DNA of 64,000 nucleotides from assembly GCF_000024125.1 (NCBI RefSeq), contig NC_013222.1:2024501-2088500 (forward strand), given 5' to 3'. The stretch is from Robiginitalea biformata HTCC2501 (GTDB taxonomy: Bacteria > Bacteroidota > Bacteroidia > Flavobacteriales > Flavobacteriaceae). Below the pieces are notes generated by a model. The model saw only the letters and a program-made list of their open reading frames with translations, made no database searches and was not told the DNA's origin. The position numbers were made by a program, and so were the translations under genes. This document shows positions 17,811 through 26,853 of the stretch, one piece after another (the stretch's first letter is position 1; each line of letters begins with the position of its first letter).

Positions 17811-18545
17811 TCAGCCTTTGCGGATATGCCCGGCACCGCTGGCCTTGCTCTCCAGGCGGGGCGGGTCTCCTTTGTACGAGAGCCCCCCGGCACCGGATAC
17901 GCGGGCTTTCAGGGATTCTTTGGCCGTAACGTCCGCATCGCTGGATCCCGAAAGTCTTGCATCCACATGGCGGGCCGTCAGTCCGTATGCATCCAGGTCG
18001 GAAGCGCCGGCTCCTTCAATCTCCAGCGTTTCCGCGGAGCCCTGCAACCTGAGTTCCGATGCGCCGGAGAGTTGGACGCGGAGGAAATCTGCCGCGATAT
18101 CCAATTCGGCATCGGCGGCGCCGGAGATATTGATCTCGAAACGTTCTGCGGTCAGCGCGGATTCCCCGATCAGGTCACTGGCCCCGCTGGCCGAAACCTC
18201 GTTGACGGACTCTACCGGGACCCAGATCCGGATCCCCTCCTTGCGGAATTCCCGGCTGGGCTGGAGTTGCACGCCCCGTTCCACCCGGATTTTTAACTCG
18301 CCCCCTGAAACGTCCGTGTGGATGTACTCCATGAGGTTTTCTTCGGCCTCGATACGGATTGTGCCTTCCGCCCCGGAAACGAGGTACACGGTAAAGATGT
18401 GCGATACGGTAATGGCATCATAGGTGCCAACCTCCCGGGTTTCCGTTTGCCGGCTCCCGTTTCCCTTAATTTTTTTGCCCCACTGCCCGTTGAGATTGCA
18501 GGCGGTCAGCAGGCAAAATATCCCGATGATCCATGTGTTTTTCAT
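17811..18545 (-). CDS. DUF2807 lipoprotein, GASD-rung paralogue
   Basis: A 244-residue paralogue of the next gene on the minus strand. The first 30 residues are nearly identical (MKNT signal, lipobox LTAC with Cys16, then GQWGKKIKGNG), and the same ETREVGTY segment follows. In the repeat region the GSGD rungs are changed to SGASD, SGAAD, SGASE, GASD, SGSSD and SGAGG. This looks like coordinated divergence of one repeated position, not random drift. The start is the ATG of the signal peptide; 13 further in-frame codons upstream look non-coding. Function unknown. Confidence 0.82.
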   Translation of the reverse strand: MKNTWIIGIFCLLTACNLNGQWGKKIKGNGSRQTETREVGTYDAITVSHIFTVYLVSGAEGTIRIEAEENLMEYIHTDVSGGELKIRVERGVQLQPSREFRKEGIRIWVPVESVNEVSASGASDLIGESALTAERFEINISGAADAELDIAADFLRVQLSGASELRLQGSAETLEIEGAGASDLDAYGLTARHVDARLSGSSDADVTAKESLKARVSGAGGLSYKGDPPRLESKASGAGHIRKG

Positions 18546-18600
18546 TGTAGCCGATCTAGATTGATTCTGGTTATTGGTAGCCAAACGGCGCTCTTTGTTA

Positions 18601-19701
18601 CTAATTCCGGGTAAACGTAATGCTCCCGTAGTCGCTGGTAATATTTACCATGTTCCCGCTGCCGCTGCTGCCGTGGTACCCCTGGTAAAACCGGCTGCTG
18701 TTCTTTTCCCGGCTCACATTGACGGTGAAATCTTCCTTGCCACTCACCCCGGCGTATTCCGTGCTGATTTCGAAATCGAAATGGTAGTCCGGGTCGTACC
18801 CGATCTTGATACCCGTATAATCGGTGCGGATGCTGACGTTCCCGGCATCTTCGGCCAACCGGCCGATGCGGATGGAGCCGTAATCTGCGGAAATGTCCAC
18901 ATGGCCGTGCAGGGTGCCCAGCTTCACGTTGATATAGTCACCGTTTCCCTTTACATTTTTCGCTTCACCAACTTCCAGGTTGCCGTAATCGCTGGCGTAG
19001 GTGAGGTTTTCCATCGATTCTACCATGGCGTCTGTATAATCCGCCGCAATATCCAGGTTCCCCGCTTTTTCAATGACAAAGCCGGAGTAATCCGCCCGGA
19101 TTTTACCGGAGTTGATATAGCCGATCCGGGATTTGGAGGTGTAATCGAAATTCAGGTCGTTGTTCCTGCCCCGCAGCTCCCCGAGATCCAGCCGGCCGTA
19201 GTCGCATGAAATCCGTGTGTGGCCGTCTACCCGGTCCAGGCTGATATTGCCGTAGTCGTTACTCAGGTTCACCGAGTTCTTAACCGGTAGTTTTACCGTG
19301 TAGTTGATCTGCATGTTCACATTGTTGTTGTTGCCCCACCAGCCCCAGGAACTTTCTTTCTGGAACTTTGTCCGGGCCGAGACCATGGAGGCGCTCGCCT
19401 CGAATTCCACATCGATGTCGTCGAGCTTTTTCTGGACTTTCTCTTCATTGTTGCCATTGGTGGTGATATGCACCTCGATGACCACGCGGTTCTCGTTCCA
19501 GGAGGTAAGTACCAGGTTGCCGTAGCTGTTAGCGATCTTCAGCAGGGCATCTGCATTGACCTGGTATTCCTTTTTGATGGTCTTTTCCTTGGTGTGCCTC
19601 CCCTTGAGTACCGGGTCATTCGCACGTGCCGTACCCGCGATCGCAATCACGGCAAGTATAAGGGGGATCAGTTTAAAGGGTATTTGTCTCATCATTCGCA
19701 T
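18601..19701 (-). CDS. Secreted DUF4097-like beta-helix protein with DYG rungs
   Basis: A 366-residue protein with a Sec signal peptide (about 1-27, ending TARAN) and no lipobox. From about residue 145 it contains at least ten rungs with a (S/A)DYG or DY motif (NDYGN, CDYGR, ADYSG, ADYTD, SDYGN, GDYIN, ADYGS, TDYTG, SDYGS) spaced by about 20 residues, consistent with a parallel beta-helix; this resembles the DUF4097/DUF2807 adhesin-like families. The start lies within the 3' end of the anti-sigma gene (29-base overlap, several alternative ATGs), so it is translated from the same message. Function unknown. Confidence 0.75.
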   Translation of the reverse strand: MRMMRQIPFKLIPLILAVIAIAGTARANDPVLKGRHTKEKTIKKEYQVNADALLKIANSYGNLVLTSWNENRVVIEVHITTNGNNEEKVQKKLDDIDVEFEASASMVSARTKFQKESSWGWWGNNNNVNMQINYTVKLPVKNSVNLSNDYGNISLDRVDGHTRISCDYGRLDLGELRGRNNDLNFDYTSKSRIGYINSGKIRADYSGFVIEKAGNLDIAADYTDAMVESMENLTYASDYGNLEVGEAKNVKGNGDYINVKLGTLHGHVDISADYGSIRIGRLAEDAGNVSIRTDYTGIKIGYDPDYHFDFEISTEYAGVSGKEDFTVNVSREKNSSRFYQGYHGSSGSGNMVNITSDYGSITFTRN

Positions 19702-20230
19702 TTTTGAATTGTTTGATTTGTTCTATTTGCTGCATCACCTCCTGGAGGAGGTCGATGCGGGTCTGAAAATTATTGATCATGGCACTGAGGATCAGTTTGC
19801 TGTTCCCGCCGCTTACCAGGTCGGATTCCAGCTTTCCGTAATCTGCCTCCAGTTGGCCGAGCTGGCGGAGCGCATCGTCGATCAGCGGCCGGGTTTCCGG
19901 GCTGCTGAGGGCTTCCAGTTCACCCACCTGCTGCCGGACCAGGTTGGCAAAATAGTAGGAGGTTCGGGAGGCTTCCGGCGATATTTCAGCCACCTGCTCT
20001 TCCATGCTGGCGTCCGGCCGGAACAGGAAAACCGAGGCTGTGATCAGTAAGGCAAACGATGCCGCCAGGGCCAGTGGCCCCCAGAGGTTCTGCCTGCGTG
20101 TCTTTGGGGCTGCCGGTTCTCCCAGCCGTTGTTTGAATCGCTCCCGGTGGCCTTCCGATGGTTCCATGTGGTCCATGGCGCCGCGGAGTTCCCCGAACAG
20201 CGATTCCAATGTGTTGTCTTTCTCTTTCAT
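19673..20230 (-). CDS. Probable membrane anti-sigma factor
   Basis: A 185-residue single-pass protein. The N-terminal cytoplasmic part (1-48) carries an RFKQRLGE segment that probably includes the sigma-binding region; a transmembrane segment is at about 49-70. The periplasmic part is largely helical with a long C-terminal stretch likely to form a coiled coil (about 95-180). Its start codon overlaps the stop codon of the sigma-factor gene (ATGA), the usual arrangement for an ECF sigma and its partner. There is no clear zinc anti-sigma motif, so the assignment rests on position, topology and size. The start was chosen at MKEKDNTLES, since the longer frame runs into the sigma gene. Confidence 0.7.
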   Translation of the reverse strand: MKEKDNTLESLFGELRGAMDHMEPSEGHRERFKQRLGEPAAPKTRRQNLWGPLALAASFALLITASVFLFRPDASMEEQVAEISPEASRTSYYFANLVRQQVGELEALSSPETRPLIDDALRQLGQLEADYGKLESDLVSGGNSKLILSAMINNFQTRIDLLQEVMQQIEQIKQFKNANDETNTL

Positions 20231-20787
20231 ACGCTTGGTGTTATGGATAGCATCTGACGGAGCCGTTCCTTGGCCCTTGAGATGGTCGTGCGGCAATTGC
20301 CGTAACTCATATCCATGATTTCACAGATCTCCTTGTAATCATAACCTTCGATCAAGTGTAAGGTCAAAGAAATTCTGTAGCTGTCTTTTAGCTGCTTCAT
20401 GGTTTCCAGGACTTTTTGAGCCAGTTGTTCCGTACTCCCGGAATCAGCATCAGCTTCATCCTTGTCTTCGACCTTGTACATGACACTTTCCAACGCCACT
20501 TCCCGGTTTTTCTGCTGTTTCCGGTAGTGGTAGATACTGTTGTTGATCACAATGCGCTTCAGCCAGGCCCCGAAGGTCACTTCACCTTTATAGGTGTGCA
20601 GCTTCGTAAACGCACTCAGAAAGGATTCCTGCATGATATCCTCGGCCTCTGCGGCATCCTTTACGATCCGGACCGCCGTGTTGTACATGGCGCGGTAGTA
20701 CCGGTCGTAAATTTTCATCTGTGCGTGATGGTCGCCCTGCAGGCACGCTTGCAACAAAACATCAGTATGTTCCGTTAGTTGGCTCAA
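20227..20787 (-). CDS. RNA polymerase ECF sigma-70 factor
   Basis: A 186-residue sigma factor with region 2 (YDRYYRAMYNTAVRIV, then AEDIMQESFLSAF) and region 4 with a helix-turn-helix (EGYDYKEICEIMDMSYGNCR, then RAKERLR). An acidic linker (about 105-125) separates them. It is the first gene of a five-gene minus-strand operon: sigma, anti-sigma, DUF4097-like, DUF2807, DUF2807. The operon probably serves an envelope response, with the beta-helix proteins as its targets or sensors; this is inference from gene order. No -7 box was found upstream, so it could be driven by its own sigma factor. Confidence 0.92.
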   Translation of the reverse strand: MSQLTEHTDVLLQACLQGDHHAQMKIYDRYYRAMYNTAVRIVKDAAEAEDIMQESFLSAFTKLHTYKGEVTFGAWLKRIVINNSIYHYRKQQKNREVALESVMYKVEDKDEADADSGSTEQLAQKVLETMKQLKDSYRISLTLHLIEGYDYKEICEIMDMSYGNCRTTISRAKERLRQMLSITPSV

Positions 20788-21004
20788 AAAGTTGTTCTTT
20801 GTCTTATAGATGATTCAATTTACGGATTGTTACAGTTGCGCCACCCAATTTAGCCGCCTTGGCATGGGAATTGTCCCACCCTAGTGATAAAAGCGCCTAT
20901 AAAATGCGATACGCTCCTGAAATACAGCGCGTTTCGTATTTTACAACGGGCTGTGAAAATGAATGAATCTGTCTCCAGGTGACAGAATGACCGAAAATCG
21001 ACGC

Positions 21005-23455
21005 ATGTCTGAATCAAAGTTTATATCTCTTGACAAACTGTCGCTCCAGGACCTCGACCAGGATTCTGAGCTGATCCCGCTCCTGACCCCGGAGGACGAA
21101 CAGGAAATGCACAACGAGGAACTTCCGGAAACCCTTCCGATCCTGCCATTGCGCAATACGGTGCTGTTCCCGGGGGTTGTGATCCCCATCACCGCCGGCC
21201 GGGATACCTCCATCAACCTGATCCGGGACGCCAACCAGGGCTCCAAGGTGATCGGGGTGGTGGCCCAGAAAGACGAGGAGGTGGAAAACCCCGGGATTGC
21301 CGATATACATACCCTCGGAACCGTGGCCCGCATCCTGCGGGTCCTGCAGATGCCCGATGGGAACACCACGGTAATCATCCAGGGAAAGAAGCGTTTCCGG
21401 GTAGCCGAGGTGCTCACCGAGAAGCCCTATCTCACGGCAACCGTCCGGGAAACACGGGAGAAGCGACCCGCACCGGACGACGTGGAATTTTCCACCATCA
21501 TCGACTCCATCAAAGAGCTCGCACTGCAGATCATCCGGGACAACCCGAATATCCCCAGTGAGGCTTCTTTCGCGATTAAGAATATCCAGAGCGATTCCTT
21601 TCTGATCAACTTTGTTTCGTCCAACCTGAACCTGGAAGTGCGCGAAAAGCAGGAGCTCCTGGAGATATCGGATCTGCAGCAGCGGGCACTGGCCACCCTG
21701 AAGCACCTGAATACGGAATTCCAGAAACTGGAACTCCGGAACGAACTCCAGTCCAAGGTCCGCAGCGATATGGACCAGCAACAGCGGGAATACTTCCTGC
21801 ACCAGCAGATGAAAACCATCCAGGAGGAACTCGGGGGGCTGTCGTACGACGAGGAGATCGAGGAGATGGAGGCCCGTGCCAAGAAAAAGAAATGGTCCGA
21901 TGCCGTGGGCGAGCATTTCGGGAAGGAACTGGCCAAGCTGCAGCGGATGAACCCGCAGGTAGCCGAATACTCCATCCAACGGAATTACCTGGACCTGCTG
22001 CTGGACCTTCCCTGGGGGGAGTATTCCAAAGACCGGTTCGACCTGAAACGGGCCGAAAAAATATTGGATCGGGACCACTACGGGCTGGAGGACGTGAAGC
22101 GCCGGATAGTGGAATACCTGGCAGTCCTCAAATTGAGGAATGACATGAAATCGCCCATCCTCTGTCTGTACGGCCCCCCGGGGGTTGGGAAAACCTCCCT
22201 GGGAAAATCCGTCGCCGAGGCTTTGGGGAGGGAATACGTCCGGATGTCCCTGGGCGGGCTGAGGGACGAGGCCGAAATCCGCGGACACCGGAAAACCTAC
22301 ATTGGCGCCATGCCCGGCCGGATTATCCAGAACCTGAAAAAGGCCGGCACATCCAACCCGGTATTTATCCTGGACGAGATCGACAAGCTTTCAAGCAGCG
22401 CCCAGGGCGACCCGTCCTCCGCGATGCTCGAGGTCCTGGATCCCGAACAGAATAGCGAATTCTACGACAATTTCCTGGAGATGGGATACGACCTGTCCAA
22501 AGTGATGTTTATCGCCACAGCCAACAACCTGGGGACCATCCAGCCGGCCCTCCGGGACCGGATGGAGATTATCAATGTCACCGGATACACCATTGAGGAG
22601 AAGGTGGAGATCGCCAAACGCCACCTGCTGCCCAAACAGCTCAAAGAGCACGGGCTGGCCTCCAAAGACCTGAAAATAGGGAAGAAGCAGCTCGAGAAAA
22701 TCGTGGAGGGGTACACCCGGGAATCCGGGGTGCGGGGCCTGGAAAAACAGATCGCCAAAATGGTGCGCTACGCGGCACGGCACATCGCCACCGATGAAGA
22801 CTATACCGTTAAAGTCACAAACGCGGTGGTGGAGGAGGTGCTTGGCGCCCCCCGAATGGAACGCGACAAATATGAAAACAACGAAGTGGCCGGGGTGGTT
22901 ACCGGCCTGGCGTGGACCAGCGTGGGCGGGGATATCCTCTTTATTGAATCCATATTGTCCAGGGGCAAGGGAGCCCTGAACATCACCGGGAACCTGGGGA
23001 AAGTGATGAAGGAGTCCGCCACCATTGCCCTGGAATTCATCAAGTCGAATGCGGAGGCCTTTGGCATCGACCCGGAGGTTTTCGGCAGGTACAACGTGCA
23101 CATCCACGTGCCGGAAGGCGCTACGCCCAAGGACGGCCCGAGCGCCGGAATCGCCATGCTCACCTCCCTGGTGAGCCTGTTCAGCCAGCGCAAGGTTAAA
23201 AAGAGCATTGCGATGACCGGGGAAATTACCCTGCGGGGCAAGGTGTTGCCCGTGGGCGGGATCAAGGAGAAAATCCTGGCAGCCAAACGCGCCCGGATCA
23301 AGGAGGTGATCCTGTGCGAGGAAAACCGGCGCGACATTGCCGAAATCAAGGAGGATTATCTGAAAGGACTTACCTTCCACTACGTGACTGAAATGAGGGA
23401 AGTGATCGAAATCGCCGTCACCAACCGGAAGGTGAAAGGGGCTAAAACGCTGTGA
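21005..23455 (+). CDS. lon: ATP-dependent Lon protease
   Basis: Cytoplasmic AAA+ serine protease for misfolded and regulatory proteins. The 816-residue protein has the LON substrate-binding domain (about 55-250), a coiled-coil linker, AAA+ Walker A GPPGVGKT at 390-397 and Walker B FILDEIDK, then the protease domain with catalytic Ser713 in GPSAGIAM and Lys754 in VGGIKEK. I chose the ATG before [10 protein letters not shown]; two in-frame upstream starts (20963 and 20987) are possible. The 217-base gap between the divergent sigma gene and this start shows no perfect promoter box. cmk overlaps its stop codon by one base. Confidence 0.96.
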   Translation: MSESKFISLDKLSLQDLDQDSELIPLLTPEDEQEMHNEELPETLPILPLRNTVLFPGVVIPITAGRDTSINLIRDANQGSKVIGVVAQKDEEVENPGIADIHTLGTVARILRVLQMPDGNTTVIIQGKKRFRVAEVLTEKPYLTATVRETREKRPAPDDVEFSTIIDSIKELALQIIRDNPNIPSEASFAIKNIQSDSFLINFVSSNLNLEVREKQELLEISDLQQRALATLKHLNTEFQKLELRNELQSKVRSDMDQQQREYFLHQQMKTIQEELGGLSYDEEIEEMEARAKKKKWSDAVGEHFGKELAKLQRMNPQVAEYSIQRNYLDLLLDLPWGEYSKDRFDLKRAEKILDRDHYGLEDVKRRIVEYLAVLKLRNDMKSPILCLYGPPGVGKTSLGKSVAEALGREYVRMSLGGLRDEAEIRGHRKTYIGAMPGRIIQNLKKAGTSNPVFILDEIDKLSSSAQGDPSSAMLEVLDPEQNSEFYDNFLEMGYDLSKVMFIATANNLGTIQPALRDRMEIINVTGYTIEEKVEIAKRHLLPKQLKEHGLASKDLKIGKKQLEKIVEGYTRESGVRGLEKQIAKMVRYAARHIATDEDYTVKVTNAVVEEVLGAPRMERDKYENNEVAGVVTGLAWTSVGGDILFIESILSRGKGALNITGNLGKVMKESATIALEFIKSNAEAFGIDPEVFGRYNVHIHVPEGATPKDGPSAGIAMLTSLVSLFSQRKVKKSIAMTGEITLRGKVLPVGGIKEKILAAKRARIKEVILCEENRRDIAEIKEDYLKGLTFHYVTEMREVIEIAVTNRKVKGAKTL

Positions 23456-24156
23456 TGAAAAAAATCTCCATCGCCATCGACGGGTATTCGTCTACCGGCA
23501 AAAGCACCCTGGCCCGGCAACTCGCCCGGGAATTGGGATATATCTATATCGACACCGGCGCCATGTACCGGGCCGTAACCCTTTTCGCCCTCCGGGAAGG
23601 CCTGATCGGGGAGGAGCCCGACGAGCCGGCCCTTGAAAAGCGGCTTGCTGCATTGGAGATCGGTTTTGAGCGCAACGATGAAACCGGCCGGTCTGAGGTT
23701 ACCCTGGAAGGAAAGAATGTGGAGGGGGAGATTCGCAACCTGGATGTATCCCGCTACGTGAGCCAGATTGCAGCCCTGGGGGCTGTACGAGAAAAGCTGG
23801 TTGCCCAGCAACAGGCCATGGCAGCCCAGGGGGGCGTGGTTATGGACGGGCGGGATATCGGTACGGTGGTGCTGCCAGAGGCCGATCTGAAAATCTTTAT
23901 GACAGCAAGCCCGGAAATTCGCGCCAACAGGCGCTACAAGGAACTGTTGGACCGTGGCGAGCAGGTGCGCTATGAGGAGGTGCTTCAGAATGTCCGCGAC
24001 CGGGATTACATCGATTCAAACCGGGAAATCTCCCCCTTGCGCAAGGCGGCAGACGCCATTGAGTTCGACAACAGCGATATGGGCATGGAAGAGCAATTCG
24101 AGCGCATCCACGCCCATGCCTTGCGGGTTATCGACAAAAAAAAAGGCGCTTCCTGA
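23455..24156 (+). CDS. cmk: Cytidylate kinase
   Basis: Phosphorylates CMP and dCMP with ATP. The 233-residue protein starts with the P-loop GYSSTGKST (about 8-16), followed by IDTGAMYRAVT, and contains GRDIGTVVLPEADLK with the CMP-binding residues. The ATG overlaps the lon stop (TGATG), pointing to translational coupling. The 3' end is odd: the last codons (DKKKGAS) contain nine A residues that also form the U-tract of a terminator for the convergent LysM gene. Confidence 0.95.
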   Translation: MKKISIAIDGYSSTGKSTLARQLARELGYIYIDTGAMYRAVTLFALREGLIGEEPDEPALEKRLAALEIGFERNDETGRSEVTLEGKNVEGEIRNLDVSRYVSQIAALGAVREKLVAQQQAMAAQGGVVMDGRDIGTVVLPEADLKIFMTASPEIRANRRYKELLDRGEQVRYEEVLQNVRDRDYIDSNREISPLRKAADAIEFDNSDMGMEEQFERIHAHALRVIDKKKGAS

Positions 24157-24164
24157 GAAGCACC
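24136..24164 (-). terminator. Terminator of the LysM gene, embedded in the cmk coding end
   Basis: On the minus strand an 8-pair stem (GGTGCTTC with GAAGCGCC, one U-G pair) with a 4-base loop is followed by nine U. The stem covers the cmk stop codon and the U-tract is templated by the AAA AAA AAA codons of cmk. The stem is perfect only on the minus strand, since the wobble pair becomes a C/A mismatch on the plus strand. Confidence 0.75.
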
Positions 24165-24186
24165 CTGTAATTCCATTTATGCCCGG

Positions 24187-24567
24187 TCAGGGGGTTGGGA
24201 TCACCAGTACCTGGTCCGGGTGGATGATGTCCGGGTTGTTCAGGATATTCCGGTTGGCCTCAAATATCTGTTTGTATTTCATCGGGTCGCCGTAGTAGTG
24301 CTTGGCAATTTTGCTCAGGGATTCCCCGCTTTTGACCACATGGCGGTGGTAGACGGAGGCATCCTCAACCTTGATGTTCGCCTTGACATCGCCCGGTTTT
24401 TCACCCCCGATTTCCTTGATCTTGTCCCAGAGCAGGTTTTTCTCGTACTGGGTACGGGTAGTGCCCTTGATTTTCAGCACCCCGTCCTCTTCGCTGACGT
24501 CCCCGTCTTTAACGCCCAATTGCAGCCCCAGGTCCAGGACGGGCTGATACTTTGATTTTACACTCAT
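24187..24567 (-). CDS. BON-like plus LysM domain protein (YgaU/Kbp type)
   Basis: A 126-residue protein without a signal peptide. Residues about 1-65 form a BON-like region (DVSEEDGVLKIKGTTRT) and the C-terminus (about 75-124) is a LysM domain (HVVKSGESLSKIAKHYYG, then NPDIIHPDQVLVIP). This architecture matches E. coli YgaU/Kbp, a small potassium-binding cytoplasmic protein; in Bacteroidota the role is untested. The start is the ATG before SVKSKYQP, since 49 upstream codons run through a promoter-like region. It stands alone on the minus strand between cmk and rpsA. Confidence 0.85.
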   Translation of the reverse strand: MSVKSKYQPVLDLGLQLGVKDGDVSEEDGVLKIKGTTRTQYEKNLLWDKIKEIGGEKPGDVKANIKVEDASVYHRHVVKSGESLSKIAKHYYGDPMKYKQIFEANRNILNNPDIIHPDQVLVIPTP

Positions 24568-24680
24568 AATACGCGATTTTCTATTGAAATTTATCGAAAG
24601 ACAAGATACAAAAACAGGGCGTACAGCGGGGGCTTTCGGGAGAAAATAACCCTCCCATTTTTCCGGGGGCGTGAAAAAGC

Positions 24681-24711
24681 TTGGTAATAAGCGGTATTCG
24701 TTGTATTTTTG
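24681..24711 (+). promoter_or_regulatory. rpsA promoter (TTG - 20 nt - TATTTTTG)
   Basis: TTG at 24681-24683 is followed after 20 bases by TATTTTTG at 24704-24711, a full match to the Bacteroidota sigma-A promoter (TTG, 17-23 bases, TAnnTTTG). It predicts a leader of about 110 bases before the rpsA ATG, long enough to hold autoregulatory structure. Confidence 0.7.
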
Positions 24712-24829
24712 CACACCTTTTCCAGCGCGTATTCAGGAGTGGAAAAGGCGAAGAATCAATTGTTAAGAACTACTTCCGGGGCAGGTGCCAGCTCCTGACG
24801 GGCCCTGGGATACAAACGAAAATCAGCAA

Positions 24830-26677
24830 ATGGCTGAAGAAAACAAAAAGGAAGAAGCAGTGGAAACTGCTGAAACCCAGGTGCAGGAAGCTCCTGCCAA
24901 ACAAGAAGCTCCTGCCAAACAAGAAGATCCCCAGGAATTCCTCGAAAATTTCGACTGGGATAAGTACGAAGAGGGAATTGAGCGGGTCGAGGACGAGAAG
25001 CTCGCGGAGTTTGAGCAACTCGTCAAGGAAAACTTTGTAGATACCGCCGACGAGGAAGTGGTGAAAGGGACCATCACCCACATCACGGATCGGGAGGCGA
25101 TCATCGATATCAACGCGAAATCCGAGGGGGTAATCTCCCTGAACGAGTTTCGCTACAACCCGGACCTGCAGGTAGGCGACACCGTGGATGTGCTGATCGA
25201 TATCCGGGAAGACAAGAACGGCCAGCTCGTGCTGTCACACCGGAAGGCGCGCACCATCAAGGCGTGGGAAAATGTCAACGAAGCCCACGATAAGGAAGAG
25301 GTAGTTACCGGTTACGTAAAATGCCGTACCAAGGGAGGTATGATTGTGGATGTCTTTGGCATCGAGGCCTTCCTGCCCGGTTCGCAGATCGACGTAAAAC
25401 CCATCCGGGATTACGACCAGTATGTCGGCAAGACCATGGAATTCAAAGTGGTCAAGATCAACCAGGAATTCAAAAACGTCGTGGTTTCCCACAAGGCGCT
25501 CATCGAGGCAGATATCGAGGAGCAGAAGAAGGAGATCATCAGCCAGCTCGAAAAGGGCCAGGTACTGGAAGGTGTGGTGAAAAACATCACCTCCTACGGG
25601 GTGTTTATCGACCTGGGCGGCGTAGACGGCCTGGTTCACATTACGGATTTGTCATGGAGCCGGATCAACCACCCGAACGAAGTGGTAGACCTGGACCAGA
25701 AGCTCAATGTGGTTATCCTGGATTTCGACGACAACAAGTCCCGGATCCAGCTGGGTATCAAGCAGCTTGAAAAGCACCCGTGGGATGCCCTGGGCGACGA
25801 GATCAAGATTGGCGATAAGGTAAAAGGAAAGGTAGTGGTCATTGCCGATTACGGAGCTTTCCTGGAAGTGGCAGAAGGAGTGGAAGGACTGATCCACGTA
25901 TCCGAAATGTCCTGGTCCACCCACCTGCGCAGTGCTCAGGATTTCGTGAATGTCGGAGACGAACTGGAAGCCGTGGTGCTGACCCTGGATCGGGAAGACC
26001 GCAAGATGTCCCTGGGACTCAAGCAACTCACCCCGGACCCGTGGACGGATATCACCAGCAAGTACCCGGTTGGTTCCCGCCACAAGGGAATTGTCCGCAA
26101 CTACACGAATTTTGGCGTATTTGTGGAACTGGAAGAAGGTATCGACGGCCTGATCTATATTTCCGACCTGTCCTGGACCAAGAAAATCAAGCACCCGTCT
26201 GAGTTTGTCAGCGTCGGGGACGAGATGGAGGTAGAGGTACTGGAACTGGATGTGGACGGCCGCAAGCTGAGCCTCGGCCACAAACAAACCCAGGAAAACC
26301 CCTGGGACAAGTACGAGGATGAGTTCGGCGAGGGGACAACCCACAAAGCCGCTATCACGGAGATCGTGGACAAGGGAGCTATCATCGAGTTCAACGAGGA
26401 TATCACCGCCTTTGTGCCCCAGCGGCATATGGAGAAAGAAGACGGCAAAAAACTCCAGCGGGGTGAAGAAGCCGAATTCAAGATCATCGAGTTCAACAAG
26501 GACTACAAGCGCGTGGTTGCCAGCCACACGGCAATTTTCAAGGAGGAAGAGCAGCGCAACGTGCGTGCGGCCCGCCGGAAATCTGCCCAGGCTGACGAGA
26601 ACAAGCCCACCCTGGGAGATGCCAACGAGCAGCTGCAGGCCCTTAAGGACAAGATGGAAGGAAAAGGCAAGAAATAA
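24830..26677 (+). CDS. rpsA: 30S ribosomal protein S1
   Basis: S1 binds mRNA at the small subunit. The 615-residue protein has an acidic, repeat-containing N-terminal tail (about 1-45). Six S1 RNA-binding repeats follow, seen as recurring VKGxV...GAFxEV or GVFVEL...GLIHVSEMSW-type units, the last ones more divergent (GAIIEFNEDITAFVP). The C-terminus is a basic-acidic tail ending in GKGKK. The ATG at MAEENKKEEAVE was chosen; an upstream in-frame extension of 15 codons lies in the leader. A strong terminator follows. S1 is of special interest in Bacteroidota because most of their mRNAs lack Shine-Dalgarno sites. Confidence 0.95.
   Translation: MAEENKKEEAVETAETQVQEAPAKQEAPAKQEDPQEFLENFDWDKYEEGIERVEDEKLAEFEQLVKENFVDTADEEVVKGTITHITDREAIIDINAKSEGVISLNEFRYNPDLQVGDTVDVLIDIREDKNGQLVLSHRKARTIKAWENVNEAHDKEEVVTGYVKCRTKGGMIVDVFGIEAFLPGSQIDVKPIRDYDQYVGKTMEFKVVKINQEFKNVVVSHKALIEADIEEQKKEIISQLEKGQVLEGVVKNITSYGVFIDLGGVDGLVHITDLSWSRINHPNEVVDLDQKLNVVILDFDDNKSRIQLGIKQLEKHPWDALGDEIKIGDKVKGKVVVIADYGAFLEVAEGVEGLIHVSEMSWSTHLRSAQDFVNVGDELEAVVLTLDREDRKMSLGLKQLTPDPWTDITSKYPVGSRHKGIVRNYTNFGVFVELEEGIDGLIYISDLSWTKKIKHPSEFVSVGDEMEVEVLELDVDGRKLSLGHKQTQENPWDKYEDEFGEGTTHKAAITEIVDKGAIIEFNEDITAFVPQRHMEKEDGKKLQRGEEAEFKIIEFNKDYKRVVASHTAIFKEEEQRNVRAARRKSAQADENKPTLGDANEQLQALKDKMEGKGKK
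24887..24922 (+). repeat. Perfect 18-bp tandem duplication in rpsA
   Basis: The unit GAAGCTCCTGCCAAACAA occurs twice in succession and encodes EAPAKQ twice in the disordered N-terminal tail of S1. A replication-slippage product that keeps the frame. Confidence 0.9.
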
Positions 26678-26702
26678 CAGGCCGGTTTCTCCAAGAGGAT
26701 AG

Positions 26703-26731
26703 AAAACCCCGGGTTTCCCCGGGGTTTTTTT
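26703..26731 (+). terminator. Rho-independent terminator of rpsA
   Basis: A CCCCGGG-type stem with a short T-rich loop followed by seven T, starting 26 bases after the rpsA stop codon. Confidence 0.85.
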
Positions 26732-26818
26732 ATGTCCGCCGGGCCCGGGACGGCAACCCCCGGAAACCGCCTCGCCGACTGCACTACAAACCCCGCCCGC
26801 ATATTGGGGAGAAATGCC

Positions 26819-26826
26819 TATTTTTG
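26819..26826 (+). promoter_or_regulatory. Putative -7 box of the pyrR operon (TATTTTTG)
   Basis: TATTTTTG is a perfect TAnnTTTG match 27 bases before the pyrR ATG. It leaves a leader of only about 20 bases, too short for a PyrR-type attenuator upstream of pyrR. Confidence 0.5.
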
Positions 26827-26853
26827 TCCCTGAAACGATCGAGCCGGCCCGGT

